Below, in pieces: positions 20,095-25,540 of a stretch of DNA of 25,540 nucleotides. The stretch's first letter is position 1. Each line of letters begins with the position of its first letter. A program made the translations under genes and the position numbers. The notes beneath the pieces are model-generated. The model was given only the letters and a program-made list of their open reading frames with translations. It did no database searches and was not told the origin of the DNA. The stretch is from positions 1 through 25,540 of the IMG/VR virus record IMGVR_UViG_3300020183_000417; one strand, written 5' to 3'. The stretch comes from a virus.

Positions 20095-20580
20095 ATGGGT
20101 CCAAAACCAACTCAAAGCACTACTGAATTTGAAAAATTAAAAGAGGCTTTGTTTGGTGGATATGGATTTAAACCGGACCCACACACATCACACTCAATTG
20201 CTATTAGTCCATCAACTAAAGGACCAATGGTACAAATAGAAAACCCAACGGATAAAGAATCAATTCTTTTAAACAAAGAAACCTTTGATAAGTATATTGC
20301 CAATTGTGTTGATATAATAAAAAAGAAAAAAGAACCATATTATACTTTAGTAAAGAATAATCTTAAAACAGTTTTCTTTCCAACCGAAGTAGAGATAGAT
20401 GAAAATTATAGGAATAAGATGCGAGAAAGGTTGCAACTTATTTTGAATAAAACATACTACAATAAAAATGAGGTATTGGAAGAGGTTGTATGGATAATTG
20501 ATGAGTATATTACCGAAAGTGATTACGCAGTATCCAAAGAAATTTTAGTTTGGTTGAACGAACAATATAAAAAAGATTAA
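20095..20580 (+). CDS. Hypothetical protein
   Basis: A 161-residue charged protein: a loop-rich first third with a strand ISPSTKGPMVQIEN (42-55) and a helical rest (about 63-80 and 108-160). Nine bases after the preceding stop. No motif recognised. Confidence 0.65.
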   Translation: MGPKPTQSTTEFEKLKEALFGGYGFKPDPHTSHSIAISPSTKGPMVQIENPTDKESILLNKETFDKYIANCVDIIKKKKEPYYTLVKNNLKTVFFPTEVEIDENYRNKMRERLQLILNKTYYNKNEVLEEVVWIIDEYITESDYAVSKEILVWLNEQYKKD

Positions 20581-20592
20581 CTATTTATTAGT

Positions 20593-20979
20593 ATGAATAT
20601 GGAAGTTTTTTGGAATGAACAGGAGTATGATTTCTATAAATCTCTTTCACCAAGAGATAAACTTATCTATTTTTCCGATATGTATTCAGGCTTTTTTGAT
20701 AAGCTTGGTGATGAAGAAGATGATATATTAGAATCTTCAGAGGAAGATGCTTTAGAAGCTGATATGTTGGAATCGTTATTTTCTAATTATGATAACGATG
20801 ATAAAAATAAAAGGTTCATAAAAATTCAATCTATGAGTGGTGAAGATATAACACCTGTATTAGTTAAATTATTTTGTGATGGATTTATACTTAAAAGGCA
20901 TGATATGGTAAGAACACCAAATGGTGATACCCATAGATTTTTAGTAATAGGACAAGGACCACCAACATCACTAAACTAA
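20593..20979 (+). CDS. Acidic hypothetical protein
   Basis: A 128-residue protein with a highly acidic middle (EEDDILESSEEDALEADMLE, 41-60) that suggests a DNA-mimic-like or disordered region, followed by a small mixed domain with IQSMSGEDITPVLVKLF (76-92). Not recognised; an acidic protein binding a basic partner is only a guess. Confidence 0.62.
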   Translation: MNMEVFWNEQEYDFYKSLSPRDKLIYFSDMYSGFFDKLGDEEDDILESSEEDALEADMLESLFSNYDNDDKNKRFIKIQSMSGEDITPVLVKLFCDGFILKRHDMVRTPNGDTHRFLVIGQGPPTSLN

Positions 20980-20982
20980 TTT

Positions 20983-21204
20983 ATGATAGTTGATGAGTTT
21001 GATTTTGGTAATGGTATATTTGGTCAGATAAGATATAAAAAGGATTCAAAATCTTTTTTCAATATAAATTCAGTTATGAAAGATGAATTTAGATGTTATT
21101 TAATTAAACCATTAAATGGTATAGAAATTTATTTAACATCCACCCGAACTCAAACTCAGGCAAAAGATTATTTGTTTCAATTACACAATTCAAGATACAA
21201 ATAA
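20983..21204 (+). CDS. Hypothetical small protein
   Basis: A 73-residue protein of mixed strands and one helix (TQTQAKDYLFQLHN). Begins 3 bases after the previous stop. Not recognised. It ends the run of small genes before the Hsp20 region. Confidence 0.58.
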   Translation: MIVDEFDFGNGIFGQIRYKKDSKSFFNINSVMKDEFRCYLIKPLNGIEIYLTSTRTQTQAKDYLFQLHNSRYK

Positions 21205-21239
21205 CTTTGGTATGATTTTTGATATATATTAAAAGAGTG

Positions 21240-21274
21240 TAACCTAAGGGCGCAACCGACTACCGAAAGGGGTC
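21240..21274 (+). promoter_or_regulatory. Structured leader upstream of Hsp20
   Basis: Two elements. TAACCTAAGGGCGC (21240-21253) is complementary at 13 of 14 positions to GCGCCCTTGGGTTA downstream of the gene (21749-21762). GACTACC-GAAA-GGGGTC (21258-21274) forms a hairpin with a GNRA tetraloop and one bulged A. Both lie 47-81 bases before the hsp20 ATG. Could be a heat-sensing or stabilising leader. A TTGG at 21207-21210 has no proper -7 at 19 bases. Confidence 0.5.
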
Positions 21275-21320
21275 AAAATTAAAATTATGTTTAACAATTA
21301 AAATAGATTTAAGGACTATT

Positions 21321-21740
21321 ATGACACACATTAAAGAATTACCACTTTCACCATTTGATATTTTGGTGAAAAATTTTTTCACAAACGATTCATTTTTCGC
21401 ACCAGCGATGGATGTAAAAATCGGCCACCCCGTAGATATCTACGAAACCAAAGAAGGTTTATGTTTTGAAATCGCCGGAACGGGGTTATGTAAAGAAGAT
21501 ATTGATATCAATATTGAAGGCGATTTATTAAGGGTTTCTTATTCTAAAAAAGATGAAGCCAAAGAAGCTGTAGTAAATTATATTCACAAAGGAATTTCAA
21601 AGCGTTCCTTTAATTTGGGATATAAGATTGCTCGTAAATATGATTTGAATTCAGCAGAAGCAAGTATGAAGGATGGTTTACTTAAAATCAGTATTCCATT
21701 TGCTGAAGAATCAAAACCAAAAGCACTAAAAATTAAGTAA
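21321..21740 (+). CDS. Hsp20-family small heat-shock protein
   Basis: A 139-residue small heat-shock protein with an alpha-crystallin domain (about 36-127). The first strand region is PVDIYETKEGLCFEIAGTGL (37-56), followed by KEDIDINIEGDLLRVSY, and the family motif DGLLKISIP (118-126), with an ALKIK tail resembling the C-terminal I-x-I anchor. These chaperones hold unfolding proteins in oligomers. Hsp20 genes are well known in T4-like and cyanobacterial phages, where a role in scaffold or tail assembly has been suggested. It is alone in its unit, flanked by complementary sequences and followed by terminators. Confidence 0.93.
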   Translation: MTHIKELPLSPFDILVKNFFTNDSFFAPAMDVKIGHPVDIYETKEGLCFEIAGTGLCKEDIDINIEGDLLRVSYSKKDEAKEAVVNYIHKGISKRSFNLGYKIARKYDLNSAEASMKDGLLKISIPFAEESKPKALKIK

Positions 21741-21743
21741 TAA

Positions 21744-21761
21744 AACCCGCGCCCTTGGGTT
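21744..21761 (+). terminator. Hairpin after hsp20
   Basis: AACCC pairs with GGGTT around GCGCCCTT, 3 bases after the hsp20 stop, followed by ATAATCTTTT. The same bases could instead pair with 21240-21253, so the two structures would compete. Confidence 0.45.
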
Positions 21762-21796
21762 ATAATCTTTTAAAAAATTAATCAAAATTTAATATG

Positions 21797-21822
21797 GGGG
21801 ATTTGGAAAAATCCCCTTTTTT
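21797..21822 (+). terminator. Rho-independent terminator overlapping a promoter
   Basis: GGGGATTT pairs perfectly with AAATCCCC (8 bp, 4-base loop GGAA) and runs into six T. This is the best classical terminator in the window. Its stem and loop also contain the TTGG -33 element of the uvsE promoter. Confidence 0.85.
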
Positions 21823-21833
21823 CATTATATTTG
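21803..21833 (+). promoter_or_regulatory. Promoter of uvsE
   Basis: TTGG at 21803-21806, 19 bases, TATATTTG at 21826-21833, a consensus Bacteroidota match. ATG of uvsE is 28 bases from the -7 start. Overlaps the terminator of the preceding unit. Confidence 0.85.
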
Positions 21834-21853
21834 TAGTATCTAAATCAAAAACT

Positions 21854-22747
21854 ATGTCAAACTTAGGATACGCTTGCATCAATATGACTTTGGGCAAGAA
21901 AAAGATTACCACCAATAGGGGTATGATTAGGAAAACCTTTTTAAAAGAGGGTATTGGTAGGGCTTCGGAACTTGGGTTGCAGAACACCCGTGACCTGATA
22001 GAAATCATCAAATGGAACGAAAAGATGGGTATAAAACTCTTCAGAATCACCTCCAATCTATTCCCTTGGTCATCCGAATACCCACTATCAGATATGCCGC
22101 ATTTTGCTCCTATATCCAATCTCCTGAAGGGTGCTGGGGTGTTGGTATCCAACTATGGACAACGAATTACATCTCACCCTGGCCCCTTTAATGTGCTTGT
22201 TTCACCCAATGAAAGGGTGGTAATGAACACCATAACGGATTTATCGCTGCATGGGGAGGTCTTTGACCTGATGGGGTTGAGTAGGACACCCTATAATGTC
22301 ATTAATATCCATTGTAATGGTGTCTATGGGGATAAAGAATCAGCGATGGATAGGTTCTGTCGGAACTTTGAAAGGTTGCCTGATGCGGTTCGTAGTAGGC
22401 TCACAGTGGAGAACGATGATAAGGCTAGTATGTATTCGGTAAAGGACCTGATGTATATCCACCAAAGGACTGGTATTCCAATTGTATTTGATTATCACCA
22501 CCACAAGTTTTGCACCGGTGGTTTATCGGAGCAGGAGGCTTTAGAGTTAGCAATGAGTACTTGGCCGGATGGTATTAAACCTGTGGTTCATTATTCAGAA
22601 TCAGCTATAGGTAAAATCCCCCAAGCGCATTCGGATTACATTTCAAACAAAATTGAAACCTATGGTTACGATTTGGATATTGAAGTAGAAGCTAAAATGA
22701 AAGAATTAGCGGTTCTTAATTACTTAAATCAGTATGGACATAATTAA
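21854..22747 (+). CDS. uvsE: UV-damage endonuclease (UvsE/UvdE)
   Basis: A 297-residue TIM-barrel metallo-endonuclease that nicks DNA 5' to UV photoproducts and other lesions, starting an excision route independent of UvrABC. Expected blocks: LGYACINMTL (4-13), NTRDLIEIIKWNEKMGIKLFR (44-64), SHPGPFNVL (107-115), NIHCNG (151-156), VENDD (185-189), FDYHHHKF (212-219) and VHYSES (245-250), providing the His, Glu and Asp metal ligands. ATG at 21854 is chosen. An upstream in-frame ATG at 21794 lies within the terminator and promoter and would add 20 residues not fitting the family start. Light-exposed aquatic phages often carry repair genes of this type. Confidence 0.95.
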   Translation: MSNLGYACINMTLGKKKITTNRGMIRKTFLKEGIGRASELGLQNTRDLIEIIKWNEKMGIKLFRITSNLFPWSSEYPLSDMPHFAPISNLLKGAGVLVSNYGQRITSHPGPFNVLVSPNERVVMNTITDLSLHGEVFDLMGLSRTPYNVINIHCNGVYGDKESAMDRFCRNFERLPDAVRSRLTVENDDKASMYSVKDLMYIHQRTGIPIVFDYHHHKFCTGGLSEQEALELAMSTWPDGIKPVVHYSESAIGKIPQAHSDYISNKIETYGYDLDIEVEAKMKELAVLNYLNQYGHN

Positions 22748-22891
22748 CCCGTTTAAGGTTATTATCTATTTTTTGGATATTTATTTAATATTTCAAGTTT
22801 CTCTTGTTGTTTACAGTCAATATTGATATCAAAAGATTTGATAATAAATACAACTGGGAAAGTTAATAAAGTTAAAAAAATGGAATAACAT

Positions 22892-23890
22892 ATGAAAAAT
22901 TTTTTTACGAGAAAAAATGGTTTCATAATCTTAATGATATTATCTACAGTTATACTTGCTGGTTCAGCAGCATACTATTCTATATTCGGACTTAGTTCAC
23001 TTTTTGCTGGAGCAAGAACCGAAGTAATTATAATGGCGGGGGCATTAGAATTTGCAAAAATAATTCTTGCTTCATACCTCCACAATTATTGGAAGGTAAT
23101 TGGTTGGTTAAAATGGTATATGGTTTCAGCTGTTGTAATTTTAATGATGATAACATCATTGGGTATATATGGTTTTTTGACTTCCGCATATCAAACCACA
23201 AGCGATAAATTTACTATCCTTAATAAAGAGGTTGGTGTTGTGGATGTGAAACGAAATAGATTTAAGGAACAGTTGGCTGATTTGAATAGTGAGAAAAAAT
23301 TATTAGAAACATCCATATCATCTTTGAGGGGTGGATTAGCAAATAATAACTCTCAAACCGAACGAGGGGCTATATCACAAAGAAGGGCTTTGAGTAGTGA
23401 ATTAAAATTAGCAGTTCAGCAAAGAGATAACTTAACCCTAAAAATAGAATCGTTGAATGATTCATTGACTTCATTAGATTTACAAATATTGGATAAGGAA
23501 TCAAATAATGTAGTTGCTTCAGAAATAGGTCCACTTAGATATTTAGATAAGTTGACGGGATGGGGTATGGATAGAATTGTAAATTGGTTTACATTATTAA
23601 TTGTATTGGTATTTGACCCATTAGCAATCTCTATGGTCATAGCCTTAAATAAACTTATGAAAGAAATAAAGGTAGAGGAAATTAAACCTATTGAAGAAAT
23701 ACCTATCAAAAAAGAAGTGGTTATCAATCCCAAAGAAGAAATTAAAGAACCGGTTGTAGAAACTAAAGAAGAAAAACCTGATGTAGTATTTGAACCAACT
23801 ACCGAAGAAGCCGTAAATTTATATAATGAAGTATCACCCCAAACACCAACGCATACTTATCGAAAAACCGGCGCAGATAGATACAGATAA
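22892..23890 (+). CDS. Membrane protein with long coiled coil
   Basis: A 332-residue protein: three membrane helices (about 11-32, 45-65, 76-98), a coiled coil of some 100 residues (105-205), a fourth helix (230-253) and a disordered Glu/Lys/Pro tail (260-332). ALEFAKIILASYLHNYWK (51-68) and the following WLKWYM are features I associate with a membrane protein seen in large environmental phages, function unknown. The coiled coil would lie on the far side of the membrane, between helices 3 and 4. It might be a lysis, membrane-remodelling or DNA-anchoring protein. The preceding 144-base gap is AT-rich, with TTGG at 22773 but no matching -7, and I see nothing else in it. Confidence 0.8.
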   Translation: MKNFFTRKNGFIILMILSTVILAGSAAYYSIFGLSSLFAGARTEVIIMAGALEFAKIILASYLHNYWKVIGWLKWYMVSAVVILMMITSLGIYGFLTSAYQTTSDKFTILNKEVGVVDVKRNRFKEQLADLNSEKKLLETSISSLRGGLANNNSQTERGAISQRRALSSELKLAVQQRDNLTLKIESLNDSLTSLDLQILDKESNNVVASEIGPLRYLDKLTGWGMDRIVNWFTLLIVLVFDPLAISMVIALNKLMKEIKVEEIKPIEEIPIKKEVVINPKEEIKEPVVETKEEKPDVVFEPTTEEAVNLYNEVSPQTPTHTYRKTGADRYR

Positions 23891-23908
23891 TAAAAAACTA
23901 AAAATAAT

Positions 23909-23939
23909 TTGGTAATATACACTTTTTGTTGTATATTGT
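23909..23939 (+). promoter_or_regulatory. Bacteroidota-type promoter
   Basis: TTGG at 23909-23912, 19 bases, TATATTGT at 23932-23939, then GTAAAATTTAAAC as in the 93-base repeat promoters. ATG is 30 bases from the -7 start. Confidence 0.8.
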
Positions 23940-23961
23940 GTAAAATTTAAACGAATAATTT

Positions 23962-24585
23962 ATGATAGATGAACTTTATACCACCAGCTCCCCAAATGTA
24001 AAATTTGATTATAAAAATGATAGTGGGGATGATAGCGACCCACACAAACACTTTTTTAGGGAGTTTGATTATGGTATTGATTTAACCGATAATGTTATCG
24101 TAATTTGCGATGAAATTCAAATGGGATTACTACCCGAATTTATTGCTAAGGTAAGATTGTTAAAGAAAGTAAACTCCGAAACAACTACAATTAATATCCT
24201 ACTAAATTCAGGCGGAGGTGATGTTGTAGAAACGCTTGGTATTATTGATTATATCAGAGGAAACAAAGATATGAAATTCAATATTATTTGTAGGGGTATT
24301 GCAATGTCAGCAGCGGCTCTTTTACTCGCAGCAGGTACTGGGGTTAGAGCAGCATCAAAGCATTCAAAGATTATGGTTCACCAATTATCTACTTTTGCAG
24401 CAGGTAAATTAAGTGATGTAAAATCAAATGCCAAATTCGCTGATAGGTTAGAAGAAGAGTGTAATAGTATGATGGCTGAATTTACAAAGAAGTCAAAAGA
24501 TTGGTGGCAATCAAATCAGCAAAGTGATTTATTCTTATCCGCAGAAGAAGCATTGGAGTTAGGAATTATTGATAAAATTATTTAA
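23962..24585 (+). CDS. ClpP-type serine protease
   Basis: A 207-residue S14 peptidase. After an acidic start of about 40 residues comes the ClpP fold: INILLNSGGGDVVETLGIID (77-96), catalytic Ser116 in GIAMSAAALLLAAG, catalytic His140 in IMVHQ and the end FLSAEEALELGIIDKI. The catalytic Asp is probably in NQQSD (185-189). No ClpX or ClpA ATPase is seen nearby, so it would use a host unfoldase or act alone; a prohead-protease role is possible but no capsid genes are visible. It heads a unit with the HD hydrolase 2 bases behind it. Confidence 0.9.
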   Translation: MIDELYTTSSPNVKFDYKNDSGDDSDPHKHFFREFDYGIDLTDNVIVICDEIQMGLLPEFIAKVRLLKKVNSETTTINILLNSGGGDVVETLGIIDYIRGNKDMKFNIICRGIAMSAAALLLAAGTGVRAASKHSKIMVHQLSTFAAGKLSDVKSNAKFADRLEEECNSMMAEFTKKSKDWWQSNQQSDLFLSAEEALELGIIDKII

Positions 24586-24587
24586 TT

Positions 24588-25394
24588 ATGTATTTTGATT
24601 TTTTCTCACCAGAAGAACTACTGGAGAATTACAAAAAGTTCAGAAAATTTATTAATCAGGAATTTAGTGGTGAACGATTGGATGCCCTAAATAAAATGTA
24701 TGACCACTTTGAAGAGAGGATTATTTATACACCCGCTTCATCGTTTGAACATTTTCATAATGCTTTTCCCGGCGGATATATTGACCATATAATGAGGGTA
24801 ACTCGTAATGCATTAAAGGTATTTGAACTTTGGAAAGAGTTAGATATGATTACCAATGATATTACAAGAGAATCGGTTGTATTTGCAGCCCTTCATCACG
24901 ATTTAGGTAAGGTAGGTTCAGTTGAAGATGATTGGTATAAAAAGAATGATTCGGAATGGCATGTAAAGAATCAGGGTAAGATTTATAAATCAAACCCAAA
25001 CCTACATTGGATGGAGATTCACGACCGTACATTCTTTCTACTAAATCACTTTGGTGTTAAATGTTCAGAAGAAGAGTATCTTGCTATCCGATTAACGGAT
25101 GGTTTATATGATACATCCACCGAAAGTTATTATAAAAGTTTTCAGCCTGAAAATCAACTAAAAACATTTTTACCACATATTTTACATCAAGCCGATTTTA
25201 TGGCTTCAAAGTATGAGTATAATCGTTGGGTGGTTGAAGGTAAAAAGTTAAAAGGTACGAGAGGAACTCTTAATACAAACGGAAAACCGAATGGGTTATC
25301 TAAATTTGAAAAGATAGTATCTCAAAAATCTGAAGATGATAAACCAAAGGTTGATATGGTGTTTGATGCGTTTAAAGATATAATGGAGGATTAA
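24588..25394 (+). CDS. HD-domain hydrolase
   Basis: A 268-residue protein with a metal-dependent HD phosphohydrolase core: first His in GGYIDHIMRV (62-71, His67), the HD pair in ALHHDLGKVG (101-110, His104-Asp105) and the last Asp in HQADFMA (200-206). HD enzymes cleave phosphate esters of nucleotides or cyclic nucleotides. The substrate here is unknown; deoxynucleotide or signalling-nucleotide hydrolysis are the main options. Two bases separate it from the ClpP gene, so they are co-transcribed. A basic, disordered region lies near 215-245. Confidence 0.88.
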   Translation: MYFDFFSPEELLENYKKFRKFINQEFSGERLDALNKMYDHFEERIIYTPASSFEHFHNAFPGGYIDHIMRVTRNALKVFELWKELDMITNDITRESVVFAALHHDLGKVGSVEDDWYKKNDSEWHVKNQGKIYKSNPNLHWMEIHDRTFFLLNHFGVKCSEEEYLAIRLTDGLYDTSTESYYKSFQPENQLKTFLPHILHQADFMASKYEYNRWVVEGKKLKGTRGTLNTNGKPNGLSKFEKIVSQKSEDDKPKVDMVFDAFKDIMED

Positions 25395-25395
25395 T

Positions 25396-25540
25396 ATGGT
25401 AACGCTTTTGGTGATATTGTTTTTAACGGATGTGGTTTTAGGTTTCTTTGTATGGAATCTACTACGAAAATTAGAAGCAGTTGAAGATAGTTTGGATGAG
25501 TTAGAAAAAGAATATACTCAGGCCGATACAATTTTGGATT
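25396..25540 (+). CDS. Membrane-anchored coiled-coil protein, partial
   Basis: Starts 1 base after the HD gene stop and runs off the window after 48 residues. It has an N-terminal membrane helix (LLVILFLTDVVLGFFVWNLL, 4-23) followed by a heptad-like acidic stretch (EAVEDSLDELEKEY). Small proteins with this layout are common in T4-like phages. Function unknown; the end is not visible. Confidence 0.65.
   Translation, partial: MVTLLVILFLTDVVLGFFVWNLLRKLEAVEDSLDELEKEYTQADTILD

Noticed and set aside
21794-21853. Longer UvsE starting at ATG 21794
   Set aside because: These 60 bases are a perfect terminator hairpin and the promoter, and the family start begins at 21854.
22748-22891. Hidden gene or RNA in the 144-base gap
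   Set aside because: No open frame of useful length, no stable hairpin and no complete promoter seen.

Overview
The window reads as part of a large, AT-rich double-stranded DNA phage of a Bacteroidota host, with a cellular origin as a less likely alternative. All supported genes lie on the + strand. They are short, tightly packed and often overlap by a few bases, five tRNA genes sit between them, and typical large-phage genes are present: T4 Rnl1-type RNA ligase, a polynucleotide-kinase-like P-loop protein, UV-damage endonuclease, dCMP deaminase, Hsp20, a ClpP-type protease, an HD hydrolase, and a MoxR ATPase next to a von Willebrand A protein. No virion structural gene is visible. The host assignment rests on sequence: eleven sites carry a TTGG, exactly 19 bases, then a TAnnTT(T/G)-type element, which is the Bacteroidota -33/-7 promoter; leaders are A-rich without Shine-Dalgarno sites; and one secreted protein ends in a Bacteroidota type IX secretion sorting domain.

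Layout. 1-3.5 kb: a PD-(D/E)XK nuclease-like protein, a three-member family of proteins built of 21-residue YDSxGN repeats (one fused to an unrelated N-terminal region, one to a P-loop), a lipoprotein, a membrane protein and an FkbM-type methyltransferase. 3.5-6.4 kb: RNA ligase, a PspC-domain miniprotein and a P-loop kinase, probably an RNA-repair set, followed by small unknown genes. 6.4-9.1 kb: small unknown genes, a LPD29-like protein, two tRNAs, a YkuK-type RNase H-fold protein and a four-helix membrane protein. 9.1-14 kb: a secreted beta-helix protein with a T9SS tail, an rpiB broken by a 5-base tandem duplication, dCMP deaminase, three tRNAs, tiny membrane proteins and a lipoprotein behind a duplicated 93-base promoter segment, and a hotdog thioesterase. 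14-18 kb: the metallopeptidase/vWA protein and the MoxR ATPase, each in its own promoter-terminator unit. 18-21.2 kb: a run of small unknown genes. 21.2-25.5 kb: Hsp20 inside a flanking inverted repeat, UvsE, a membrane/coiled-coil protein, ClpP-like protease, HD hydrolase and the start of a small membrane protein.

Regulation is the clearest organising theme. Three copies of a GTGTCCA...TGGACAC hairpin end upstream units and are each followed by TGTGGATAA (a perfect DnaA-box sequence) at a fixed 36 bases before the promoter -33 element, an AT-rich tract, and a promoter whose -7 element starts about 31 bases before the next start codon. Shorter versions of the same cassette lie elsewhere, often overlapping stop codons, so transcription units look as though they were assembled from movable regulatory cassettes. 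No stretch longer than 300 bases lacks a gene; the longest gaps are 1-189, 22748-22891 and 21205-21320. No insertion sequence, integrase, CRISPR array or clear origin was seen.
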